From Pedobacter ghigonis (GTDB lineage: Bacteria; Bacteroidota; Bacteroidia; Sphingobacteriales; Sphingobacteriaceae), in NCBI RefSeq assembly GCF_903166585.1, contig NZ_CAESCM010000021.1, forward strand, positions 33,215 through 97,214: 64,000 bases of DNA. Direction: 5' to 3'. Positions 26,554 to 34,824 of the stretch are shown here, piece after piece. The notes beneath the pieces were generated by a model. It was not told the origin of the DNA and searched no databases. It saw nothing but the letters and a program-made list of their open reading frames with translations. The position numbers were made by a program, and so were the translations under genes. Positions within the stretch are counted from its first letter, which is position 1. Every line of letters starts with the position of its first letter.

Positions 26554-29500
26554 ATGAAGAGAAAACTAACCATTTTATTTACCTCATTATGGATAGCCGG
26601 TCAAGTTAGTGCACAACAACTGCCGGCCGAACTGCAAACACCCGAAGTGGTTTCGGTAAACCGTTTGCCCATGCGGGCCTCGGCCTTTGCTTTCGAAAGC
26701 CAGGAGCTTGCCGCTAAAAGAGCTAAAGAAAAATCGGCCTACTTTTTATCCTTAAACGGAACCTGGAAATTTAACTGGGTAAAAGACCCACATAAACGAC
26801 CAACAGATTTTTATAAGGTAGATTTCGACGATAAAGGATGGGATAACTTTAAAGTACCTGCAAACTGGGAAGTAAACGGTTATGGTCTGCCTATTTATGT
26901 GAATCAGCCATACGAGTTTGCCGGTAGGCAGCTTACAGGTAACCGCATGAATCCGCCTTTCGATATCCCGGAAGACAACAATCCGGTAGGTTCATACCGC
27001 AAAAAAATCAATATCCCGGCTAACTGGGGCGATAAGCAGGTATTTATCAGCTTAGGAGCAGTTAAATCGGCCTTTTACATTTGGGTAAATGGCAAAAAAG
27101 TAGGTTACAGCGAAGATAGCAAGTTGGCAGCCGAATTTGATATCACCAAATACGTAAAACCTGGCGAAAATACAATCGCATTGCAGGTGTACAGGTGGAG
27201 CGATGGCAGTTATTTAGAATGTCAGGATATGTGGCGCATCTCAGGTATCGAGCGGGAAGTGTATCTGTATGCTACTCCTAAATTAGATATCCGCGATTTT
27301 AAAGTATCAGGTACGCTCGATGCAAGCTACACCAACGGACTGCTGAATGTTGATTTAGCCGTTCAGAATTACAAAATAGATCAACGCACCAATCACAGCC
27401 GCCCGGATAGTTTTTATGTAGCACTCGATCTGGTAGATGCCAAAGGAAATAACGTGTGGAAAGAAGCGACCAAACTGCAAAAAGTATTGGGTAACTATAA
27501 AACAGATCTTAATTTCAAGGCACAGATTAACAATGTTAAAAACTGGTCGGCAGAAGTACCTTATTTATATACCTTATACATCACTTTAAAAGATAAAAAC
27601 GATAAAGTAATCGAAGTAATTCCACAACGTGTGGGCTTCCGTTCGGTAGAAATTAAGGGCAGCGATTTACTGGTTAACGGTAAGCGCGTCTTCTTGAAAG
27701 GTGTAAACAGGCACGAGCACAATGCTACGCAGGGCCATACCTTAACCCATGCCGATATGGAAAAAGATATGGAAATGATGAAAAAGCTGAATGTAAATGC
27801 CGTGCGTCATTCACATTACCCGCCCGATCCCTATTGGATGGAACTTTGCGATGAATATGGTTTGTACGTAATTGATGAAGCCAATATCGAATCGCATGGC
27901 CGTTATTACAGTCTGGAGACAACTTTTGCCAACGATAAACAATGGCGCGTGCCACATCTTGAGCGCATTACACGAATGTATGAGCGTGATAAAAACCATG
28001 CTTCGGTTATTACCTGGTCGTTAGGTAACGAAGCAGGTAATGGCGTTAACTTTTACGAAGCTTACGAATGGTTAAAAGCCAAAGATTTCCGTCCGGTGCA
28101 GTACGAAAGGGCAGAAAATGATTTCAATACCGATATGATTGTACCGCAATATCCTTCGCCAAATTATCTGCCCCGTTATTCGAAACAGGAAAAAGAGACC
28201 CGTCCGTTTATCATGAGCGAATACGCCCATATTATGGGCAACAGTTTGGGTAATTTTAAAGAATATTGGGATGCCATTGAAAACAATCCAAAATTACAGG
28301 GTGGTTTTGTATGGGAATGGATCGATCAGGCCATCGATACTGTTAAAAACGGCAAACGCATTATGGCTTATGGGGGCGATTTCCCTTTAAGTGGCCCGGT
28401 TGATGAAAACTTTAGCGATAACGATTTTTGTGTTAAAGGAGTAGTTACCGCTTATCGCGGCATGACCCCAATGGCTGTTGAACTTAAAAAAGTACATCAG
28501 TACATTAAAACCACTTTTAATGGTACCAACCAGATTAATGTAAATAACAGCTATTTCTTTAAAGATATCAGCAATGTACAGTTAAACTGGGAGTTAGTAG
28601 CAGATGGCAAAGTAGTGCAAAGCGGTGTGGTAAATAACCTGAATGTTGGGCCGCGCCAAAGCCAAACGCTAAGCATTCCATTTAATACGAACTATGCAAA
28701 CGGTAAAGAGTATTTCTTAAATGTACGTTACCGCTTAAAAACAGCTGAACCATTTTTAGAAAAAGGCTACGAAATTGCTTATGAGCAGATTGCTTTGGCA
28801 GGAACACCGAAAGCGAATACCTACGCTGCTGGTAAAAAGGCTTTAAAAGTTGAACAAACTGCCGATCGTGCAATGGTTAAAGGCAGCGATTTTACCATTA
28901 CTTTCGATCTTAAAAAAGGAACATTAATCAGTTATCTGTCTAAAGGTCGCGAGCTATTGGCTAATGGCCCGCAACCGGGTTTTTACCGGGCGCCAACCGA
29001 TAATGACATTGGTGCAGGTTTGAACACCAGGTTAAGGATGTGGCGCAATGTATATCAGGATAATGATGCCGCCAATATCAAATCTACTGTAAATTCAACA
29101 GCTACCGACTTTACACTAACCGTTAAATCATCCCTGTTAAAAGGCGATGCCGAAACCACTCAGCAATTTACGGTTCTGGCCGATGGTACCGTTAAAGTAG
29201 ATAACCAATTTAAAGCGGTAACAGGAAACTACAAAAGTTTAATGCGTATCGGAAATGATTTGCAATTGAAAAACGAATACAACAATATTCAATGGTATGG
29301 CCGTGGTCCGGGCGAAAACTATGTAGATAGAAAAACGGCTTCCTTAATCGGAACCTATCAATCAACCGTTGCCGATCAGTATTTCCCGTATGCCCGTCCG
29401 CAGGAGAGTGGTAATAAAACTGAAGTGCGTTGGGTAAATTTCACCGATAAGGCCGGCAAAGGTTTACGTTTCGAGTTTGCCGATCAGTTATTGAGCTTTA

Positions 29501-29718
29501 ATGCACTGCCTTACGCAGTTGAAGATTTAGATCCTGAGGCAGAGAAAAAACAATACCACTCAGGCGAACTGGTAAAGCGTAATCAGATTTATGTACACAT
29601 GGATTTACAGCAGCTGGGTGTACAGGGAATTGATAGCTGGGGCTCTATGCCATTAATCCAGTACCAGATTCCTTTCAAAGATTACAATTACAGCTACTAC
29701 ATTAAACCTATTAAGTAA
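26554..29718 (+). CDS. GH2 beta-galactosidase (LacZ-like), periplasmic
   Basis: A 1054-residue glycoside hydrolase family 2 enzyme with signal peptide MKRKLTILFTSLWIAGQVSA, so probably periplasmic. Domain order is as in LacZ: sugar-binding jelly roll (NGTWKFNWV, WEVNGYGLPIYVN, SYRKKINIPANWGDKQVFISLG), an immunoglobulin-like domain, and a TIM barrel with VFLKGVNRHEHN. The acid/base glutamate is E493 in WSLGNEAGNG and the nucleophile is E556 in IMSEYAHIMGN. The C-terminal DUF4981-type and beta-galactosidase small-chain domains follow (WYGRGPGENYVDRKTAS, YHSGEL). It would remove beta-linked galactose from imported oligosaccharides. It is first in the second PUL transcript, after the operator at 26469. 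Confidence 0.94.
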   Translation: MKRKLTILFTSLWIAGQVSAQQLPAELQTPEVVSVNRLPMRASAFAFESQELAAKRAKEKSAYFLSLNGTWKFNWVKDPHKRPTDFYKVDFDDKGWDNFKVPANWEVNGYGLPIYVNQPYEFAGRQLTGNRMNPPFDIPEDNNPVGSYRKKINIPANWGDKQVFISLGAVKSAFYIWVNGKKVGYSEDSKLAAEFDITKYVKPGENTIALQVYRWSDGSYLECQDMWRISGIEREVYLYATPKLDIRDFKVSGTLDASYTNGLLNVDLAVQNYKIDQRTNHSRPDSFYVALDLVDAKGNNVWKEATKLQKVLGNYKTDLNFKAQINNVKNWSAEVPYLYTLYITLKDKNDKVIEVIPQRVGFRSVEIKGSDLLVNGKRVFLKGVNRHEHNATQGHTLTHADMEKDMEMMKKLNVNAVRHSHYPPDPYWMELCDEYGLYVIDEANIESHGRYYSLETTFANDKQWRVPHLERITRMYERDKNHASVITWSLGNEAGNGVNFYEAYEWLKAKDFRPVQYERAENDFNTDMIVPQYPSPNYLPRYSKQEKETRPFIMSEYAHIMGNSLGNFKEYWDAIENNPKLQGGFVWEWIDQAIDTVKNGKRIMAYGGDFPLSGPVDENFSDNDFCVKGVVTAYRGMTPMAVELKKVHQYIKTTFNGTNQINVNNSYFFKDISNVQLNWELVADGKVVQSGVVNNLNVGPRQSQTLSIPFNTNYANGKEYFLNVRYRLKTAEPFLEKGYEIAYEQIALAGTPKANTYAAGKKALKVEQTADRAMVKGSDFTITFDLKKGTLISYLSKGRELLANGPQPGFYRAPTDNDIGAGLNTRLRMWRNVYQDNDAANIKSTVNSTATDFTLTVKSSLLKGDAETTQQFTVLADGTVKVDNQFKAVTGNYKSLMRIGNDLQLKNEYNNIQWYGRGPGENYVDRKTASLIGTYQSTVADQYFPYARPQESGNKTEVRWVNFTDKAGKGLRFEFADQLLSFNALPYAVEDLDPEAEKKQYHSGELVKRNQIYVHMDLQQLGVQGIDSWGSMPLIQYQIPFKDYNYSYYIKPIK

Positions 29719-29726
29719 CATAGATG

Positions 29727-29814
29727 GTCGTCATTCCCAACTTGATCCGATAGCTATCGGATGGGAATCTTAAAGCATTAGTATTAAGATTCCTATCTGT
29801 GTGAGAATGACGAC
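29727..29814. repeat. Dispersed inverted repeat, CGTCATTCCC family, copy 1
   Basis: Ten-base ends GTCGTCATTC and GAATGACGAC enclose 68 bases, with an inner CCGATAGCTATCGG palindrome. The same element occurs at 44786-44886 and, less well kept, at 63707-63790. It sits between the GH2 and GH27 genes and occupies almost the whole gap. Confidence 0.85.
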
Positions 29815-29858
29815 TGTTCTTTTTTAATGAAATGATGAACGCGCTATCCAAAGAAAAT

Positions 29859-31061
29859 ATGAGATTTATCAAAATCTGTTTTACCTTATTGTTATTTGTC
29901 CAAATCAGTTTTGCACAAGAAACAAAATTAGCAGCAACACCACCCATGGGCTGGATGAGCTGGAATATCATGTCAGAAAACCCGAACGAAAAAGATATTA
30001 AAGCAATGGCCGATGCGATGGTAACCAGCGGAATGGTTAAAGCAGGTTATCAATATATCTTTTTAGATGATTGCTGGCAGGGCGGTCGCGATAATAAAAA
30101 CAACATCATAGCCGATGCTAAGAAATTCCCTTCAGGCATTAAAGCACTGGCTGATTATCTGCACGATAAAGGGATGAAACTAGGCATTTATTCAGATGCC
30201 GCTCCTTTAACCTGTGGAGGTTATACCGCTAGTTTAAATTTCGAAGACCAGGATGCCAAAACCTTTGCATCGTGGGGAATCGATTACCTGAAATACGACT
30301 ATTGCAACGCACCGGAGGATGTAGAAACCGCGAAGAAACGTTATGGTAAAATCGCCCAGGCTTTACGCAAATCGGACAGGGATATCATATTGGGCATTTG
30401 CGAATGGGGCCCACGCGAACCCTGGAACTGGGGCGCACAGGTTGGCGGACAAAGCTGGCGTACCACTTACGATATCAGGGATAAATGGCTGGATACCGAA
30501 GGTAAAGGCGGTGTGGGGATTTATAACGTGGTTGATAAAATGGCGGGATTAGCCAGCTTTTCAGGTCCGGGTAAGTGGAACGACGGCGACATGCTGGTAG
30601 CGGGTTTGCACGGCACCAAAGGGCCTTCCGCTGCTTTTAATGGCGTGGGTTGCACAAAGGCCGAGTACCAGAGCCAGATGAGTTTATACAGCATGCTCAA
30701 CTCGCCACTGTATGCCAGTTGCGATATCCGCAAAATGGACAATGAAGCGAAGGCTATTTTCACCAATACCGAAGTTATTGCTTTAAACCAGGATGCTTTG
30801 GGCAAACAGGCCGAACGTAAAATTAAAACCGATACCTGGGATATTTTCGTGCGTCCTTTGGCCAATGGCGATTTCGCCATCGCTGTTTTAAACAAATCGG
30901 GCTCAACACAAAATGCCAAAGTAAACTTTGCAGAACTGGGCCTGGCTGATAAATATGAGATTAAAGATTTGTGGCAACACAAAATTATTGGCAAAAATAA
31001 CAGGTGGACAGGTGAGGTAACTGCTCACGAAACCAAAGTTTTCCGCTTGAAAAAAGTATAA
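29859..31061 (+). CDS. GH27 alpha-galactosidase
   Basis: A 400-residue exported glycoside hydrolase (signal peptide MRFIKICFTLLLFVQISFAQ). The GH27 barrel begins with LAATPPMGWMSWN. It has FLDDCWQ, the nucleophile aspartate in YLKYDYCN (D147) and the acid/base aspartate in NVVDKMAG (D226), followed by GPGKWNDGDML. The CEWGPREPWNWG segment is the form seen in alpha-galactosidases, which favours galactose over N-acetylgalactosamine. A C-terminal antiparallel beta domain follows. A start at 29832 (MMNALSKEN...) is possible, but the ATG at 29859 gives the signal peptide directly. It probably works with the GH2 enzyme to strip terminal galactose in the periplasm. Confidence 0.93.
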   Translation: MRFIKICFTLLLFVQISFAQETKLAATPPMGWMSWNIMSENPNEKDIKAMADAMVTSGMVKAGYQYIFLDDCWQGGRDNKNNIIADAKKFPSGIKALADYLHDKGMKLGIYSDAAPLTCGGYTASLNFEDQDAKTFASWGIDYLKYDYCNAPEDVETAKKRYGKIAQALRKSDRDIILGICEWGPREPWNWGAQVGGQSWRTTYDIRDKWLDTEGKGGVGIYNVVDKMAGLASFSGPGKWNDGDMLVAGLHGTKGPSAAFNGVGCTKAEYQSQMSLYSMLNSPLYASCDIRKMDNEAKAIFTNTEVIALNQDALGKQAERKIKTDTWDIFVRPLANGDFAIAVLNKSGSTQNAKVNFAELGLADKYEIKDLWQHKIIGKNNRWTGEVTAHETKVFRLKKV

Positions 31062-31099
31062 CCAACCTCAAAATACCAAACCATCCAAACTAAAACACA

Positions 31100-32623
31100 A
31101 TGAACCAAACAACAATCAAATCAGCGTTAGCACTTGCACTTATGGCAGGTGGTTTAAATGCGTTTGCCCAGGATGCAGCCAAAGATCCGGCAACTATTGT
31201 TATTTCGCCCGAGCATACACTCGCTAAAACAGATACAGAGTTTAGAAAAGCGATAGCCAAATGGAGCGATGAAACACTAAAAAGTACCGATTATAAAAGC
31301 ATTAAAGCACAGCCCTCTGCTAATATTTTTCCGGGTGCCGTTAAAGAAGGCTTCCAGTTTATCAATAAAACAGTAAGTATCGAGCATAAAAAAATGGCCG
31401 ATAGTCTGGTGTCAATTGTATCAACGCTGGGTTACTCGGGTTACGATAATGCCACCATGTACAGCACGGGTTTATATGCCAAGGCTGGCGAATATATTGA
31501 AATTGATGTGCCTAAAAATGCCGATGTAAGTGAACTTGAAGTGCAGATTGGCGCACACAGCGACCGACTGAATTATTGGGTTGCCGGCAAGGAAGATTGG
31601 CGCAGGATGCCGATTATTACCAAAAAACAAAAACTGGTAGCGGGCAAAAACAGGTTGGCTTCACCTTTTGGCGGTTTAATTTATATTGATGTTAAACCGC
31701 AGTCTGCCAGCAGAAAAATTGATTTCAAAATTAGTCATGCGGTAGCAGCACCACTTTTTATTTTGGGCAAAAGCACGCAAAGCGATTGGGAAAACCAGTT
31801 GAAGAACAATAAAGCGCCATGGGGGGAAATGGCTACTGAAAATGTAATTTTAACCCTGCCGGATAGTGTTTTGAAAACCATTAAAAAACCTGAAGAAGTA
31901 CTTAAATTGTGGGATTTGGTAGTATTGGGTGAACTCGATCTGGCCAATATGCCTGCTCCGTTTTACCGTGCACAACGCATGGTTCCCGATGAGCATATTG
32001 GGGGCGGTTATATGCATAGTGGTTATCCGATTATGATTCACCATTCGCCTTCGAGACACATGGTTTCTAACGAAATTATGGCTAATCCCGAGTTGTTGAT
32101 GAAACCTAGTAAAGGTGGCGCAAACTGGGGCTTTTTCCACGAAATAGGGCATAACATGCAAAACTTAAACTGGGTTTTTGGTGGCACTACCGAAGTGAGC
32201 AACAACTTCTTTTCGCTTTATATGTTCGATAGGTTAATGGGTGGGAGAGACGATTCGCACACAGGTGTATCGAGTGCAAACACACAGAAAATGATGAAAA
32301 AATATTTTGCAGAAGGAGCCAGCTACGAAAAATGGAAAAAAGATCCTTTCTTAGGCTTAATCATGTTCCGTCAGATGCAGGAAGGATTTGGCTGGGAAAG
32401 CTTTAAATCTTTCTTTAAAGAATATCAAAAAATCGGACCAGCTATAGGCGAGCTTAACGATCAGCAGAAGCGCGATTTATGGGTAAAAACCTATTCGAAC
32501 ATCGTGAAACGCAACCTTGCGCCATTTTTTAATACCTGGGGAGTTGATATTAGTGAGCTGACCCAGAAAGAACTGGCAGGTTTGCCAGCCTGGAAACCTT
32601 TCAATTTTCCACCGGTAAACTAA
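31100..32623 (+). CDS. M60-family metallopeptidase, secreted
   Basis: A 507-residue exported protein with signal peptide ending in NAFAQ and no lipobox, so probably periplasmic. The M60/enhancin-like fold shows YAKAGEYIEIDVPKNADVSELEVQIGAHSD, a segment also present in the first M60 protein of this PUL. The zinc site is HEIGHNMQ with the third ligand glutamate in GTTEVSNNFFSLY, so the gluzincin motif is intact. The C-terminal part (LAPFFNTWGVDIS) matches DLAPFFDAWGINYS of the paralogue. It lacks the C-terminal carbohydrate-binding module. One surface and one periplasmic copy would suit a two-step breakdown of glycopeptides. It follows the GH27 gene after 38 bases. Confidence 0.88.
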   Translation: MNQTTIKSALALALMAGGLNAFAQDAAKDPATIVISPEHTLAKTDTEFRKAIAKWSDETLKSTDYKSIKAQPSANIFPGAVKEGFQFINKTVSIEHKKMADSLVSIVSTLGYSGYDNATMYSTGLYAKAGEYIEIDVPKNADVSELEVQIGAHSDRLNYWVAGKEDWRRMPIITKKQKLVAGKNRLASPFGGLIYIDVKPQSASRKIDFKISHAVAAPLFILGKSTQSDWENQLKNNKAPWGEMATENVILTLPDSVLKTIKKPEEVLKLWDLVVLGELDLANMPAPFYRAQRMVPDEHIGGGYMHSGYPIMIHHSPSRHMVSNEIMANPELLMKPSKGGANWGFFHEIGHNMQNLNWVFGGTTEVSNNFFSLYMFDRLMGGRDDSHTGVSSANTQKMMKKYFAEGASYEKWKKDPFLGLIMFRQMQEGFGWESFKSFFKEYQKIGPAIGELNDQQKRDLWVKTYSNIVKRNLAPFFNTWGVDISELTQKELAGLPAWKPFNFPPVN

Positions 32624-32660
32624 GTTTAAAAGCTATTCAATCAAAAATAAATTAACGGGC

Positions 32661-32963
32661 ATGGCTTTAAGCGAAAAAATAACATCGAAAACAAAAGAGC
32701 TGAAAATTTATGAGGTTAATCCCATCATTTTTTATTCTGGCGAAGCCGACGAACTGAATATTGAGCTTCTGGAGTTTAATCATGGCGAACTGATTATCAA
32801 ATCATTGTCTACAGCTATTTTAAAAGTGAAATCGCTGGCAATGGCCGACGAAGATTTTATCATTAAATGGAAGCAGGACGCTAAGGGACTGAGAATTACG
32901 CTGCCTGATGGACTCATCAATGATGAAGACAGGGAAAAATGCGTTTTGAAAATTAAGTTTTAA
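32661..32963 (+). CDS. Small beta-rich protein, resembles a GH29 C-terminal domain
   Basis: A 100-residue protein without a signal peptide. The order of short strands and the segment IIKWKQDAKGLRITLPDG, followed by KCVLKIKF, resembles the C-terminal beta-sandwich of alpha-L-fucosidases of GH29 (where K-W-K-Q-x-x-D-G-L-x-I-x-L-P occurs), but no catalytic domain is present. It could be a remnant of a fucosidase gene, a free-standing domain, or an unrelated small protein. It lies 37 bases after the M60 gene and is probably the last gene of the PUL transcript. Confidence 0.5.
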   Translation: MALSEKITSKTKELKIYEVNPIIFYSGEADELNIELLEFNHGELIIKSLSTAILKVKSLAMADEDFIIKWKQDAKGLRITLPDGLINDEDREKCVLKIKF

Positions 32964-32983
32964 CCAATTCTGCGAAATTTTAC

Positions 32984-33375
32984 TACAGACCTATGAGGTT
33001 TTAATGGGCAACTTGCTCAAAAACCTCATAGGTTTTATTCAACTCTTACACTTCAAACCTATTGAGGTTGATAGGCACATGCTATTAAAACCTCATAGGT
33101 TTTATTCAACTCTTACACTTCAAACCTATTGAGGTTGATAGGCACATGCTATTAAAACCTCATAGGTTTTATTCAACTCTTACACTTCAAACCTATGAGG
33201 TTGATAGGCACATTGCTATTAAAAAACCTCATAGGTTTTATTCAACTCTTACACTTCAAACCTATGAGGTTGATAGGCACATGCTATTAAAACCTCATAG
33301 GTTTTATTCAACTCTTACACTTCAAACCTATGAGGTTAATGGCCCCATTGCTATTAAAACCTCATAGGTTTTAAT
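32984..33375. repeat. Tandem array of ~67-bp hairpin units
   Basis: Five units start at 33021, 33088, 33155, 33224 and 33290, with a sixth partial at 33357. The spacing is 66-69 bases. Each unit opens with AAACCTCATAGGTTTTATTC and ends with AAACCTATGAGGTT or a one-base variant, which is the reverse complement of the opening, so each unit folds into a stem-loop with an 18-base loop region. A diverged half unit lies at 32984. Sequence between the arms is nearly identical in all units, so this is a tandem repeat and not a CRISPR array. Confidence 0.9.
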
Positions 33376-33412
33376 ATAATCTCTAAAACTTTCTTATTTA
33401 TAATGATTCCAA

Positions 33413-33530
33413 GCCACCCATGGTGGGAAGCTTTCATACCTTCAATGATTTGGCGCCACCCATGGTGGGAAGCTTTCATAGCTTCAATGATTTGGTGCCA
33501 CCTATAGTGGGAAGGTTTCTAAGTAATTTT
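33413..33530. repeat. Tandem repeat of 42 bp, three copies
   Basis: Units start at 33413, 33455 and 33497, each opening GCCACCCATGGTGGGAAG or a variant. CCACCCATGGTGGG is itself a palindrome, so each unit can form a short hairpin. The third copy is the most diverged. The array directly follows the 67-bp array. The remaining 100 bases to the M23 gene show nothing recognisable. Confidence 0.8.
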
Positions 33531-33628
33531 GGATAGTTGTTAGAGAAAAATAGGGCAGAATCTTAAAATTGAGGCTTCCAGTTTAAGTACAGCTGTTGCC
33601 AGGCTGAGGATAATCGAATACACCTTTA

Positions 33629-34255
33629 TTATTTAACATATTCTTTAATAAACACCTGCGGATTGTAAAACCGCTCATTCAGCTGCGCGTTGGTAAAGGT
33701 TAACCAGCTTGCACAACCGTAATCATCAAATTTCTTCCTGATTTCTAAATGCAGGTGATGGTAATCGCCTCCATATTTTTTGCTTTCCTGCGGGGTAAAC
33801 AAGCGTGCCAGTTTGGTATTCTGATCTACGTTTTGGCCATTGCTTACATATACTTCCTTTAAATGTTTATAGGTAGTAAACATCGTTGTGCCATTGGGCA
33901 ATTTGTGTTTCACCACTACCGTGCGCTGGTTTTCGCCTAAATGTACCGAACAAACTGTACCATTGGCCATGGCGTAAATACCAACCAGTTTGCTTTTGGG
34001 CTGGGCAGGGTTAATGTCAATCGCGGTGTGGATATGTCCTTTAACATAACTATCGCGGTGATCGCCAAAAATGCTGATGATCTTAATGTTGTTTACCTTT
34101 TTACGGTTGGCTACATCAAACGGAAGGTACCACTGGTCGGCTGTTTTAGCGGGGCTAACCTCACTGTAATAAGGTTTCCAGCGTTCTCGGTCTTTCTCGA
34201 TTGTTGGTGTTTCAAATAAAATAGCCGATAAAAAGATAAATAGTAATGTTTTCAT
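33629..34255 (-). CDS. M23-family (LytM-like) peptidase domain protein
   Basis: A 208-residue exported protein with signal peptide MKTLLFIFLSAILFETP. The LytM/M23 fold is indicated by the first zinc motif HIHTAIDIN (H-x3-D) and the second motif HHLHLEIR (H-x-H), with a GTVCSVHLGENQRTVVVKH strand pair between. Both zinc motifs are kept, so it may be an active peptidoglycan endopeptidase or act on another glycine-containing target in the periplasm. The ATG start is well placed for the signal peptide. It stands alone between the repeat arrays and has no clear operon partner. Confidence 0.82.
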   Translation of the reverse strand: MKTLLFIFLSAILFETPTIEKDRERWKPYYSEVSPAKTADQWYLPFDVANRKKVNNIKIISIFGDHRDSYVKGHIHTAIDINPAQPKSKLVGIYAMANGTVCSVHLGENQRTVVVKHKLPNGTTMFTTYKHLKEVYVSNGQNVDQNTKLARLFTPQESKKYGGDYHHLHLEIRKKFDDYGCASWLTFTNAQLNERFYNPQVFIKEYVK

Positions 34256-34394
34256 GCCTGATGTGAATTGATAAACAAGATAACATTATTTTGAAAGAAT
34301 AACTATTGGATTAGTTTAAAAATATCGATCAGCGTTAGCCAAAATAAATTATACTTTTTTGATACGGGTTATCGCCTTAGCTCAGGAATACATT

Positions 34395-34449
34395 AAGCAT
34401 AGATAAAGCGTAGTTCAAGTATAGATCAAGTATAGATAAAGCATAGATA
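34395..34449. repeat. Five direct repeats of 11 bp
   Basis: Consecutive 11-mers AAGCATAGATA, AAGCGTAGTTC, AAGTATAGATC, AAGTATAGATA and AAGCATAGATA lie head to tail without gaps, followed by a decayed sixth. The period is close to one helical turn. The rest of the 570-base gap (34256-34824) holds this array and the inverted repeat at 34578. Confidence 0.8.
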
Positions 34450-34577
34450 GAGTATTGTAATAGTATAAAAAGCCATAATTTTTATAGAAGTTTGTCACGT
34501 TGAGCATGTCGAAACGCCTCGCACAGTATTCATGCAAGCCCTTCAACAAGCTATAATTGACAGGTCTGGCAGAAGAA

Positions 34578-34712
34578 TCGTCATTGCGAGGAGGAACGAC
34601 AGCCTGTCCCGCTTAATCGGGAAAGCAATCTTACAACGATCGCTATTTGAAACTGATGTAATGCTTTTTCCCACCCATAGTAGTAAGATTGCTTCGTCCC
34701 TCGCAATGACGA
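34578..34712. repeat. Dispersed inverted repeat, CGTCATTGCGAG family, copy 1
   Basis: Exact 13-base inverted ends TCGTCATTGCGAG and CTCGCAATGACGA enclose about 110 bases. AGCAATCTTAC near the left and GTAAGATTGCT near the right extend the pairing. A related element with 12-base ends lies at 52644-52765. A short ORF across this element is an artefact of the repeat. Confidence 0.85.
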
Positions 34713-34824
34713 CCATGAAGGGGCTGTCACTAATATTGATTTTTATGAAATAAATTAACCCTCAGGATTACAATTCTATAAGCGTGCAATCAGGTGTTAC
34801 CATCTGACTGCACGGAAATTAAAA

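Noticed and set aside
33146..33367. 73-codon open frame across the 67-bp array
   Set aside because: It arises only because the repeat unit lacks stops in that frame. It encodes a repeated peptide and has no ribosome binding site or family.
33021..33375. Possible CRISPR array
   Set aside because: The sequence between the conserved arms is the same in every unit, so there are no spacers, and no cas genes are near.
34532..34753. 73-codon open frame upstream of the siderophore genes
   Set aside because: It lies within the CGTCATTGCGAG inverted repeat and has no coding character.
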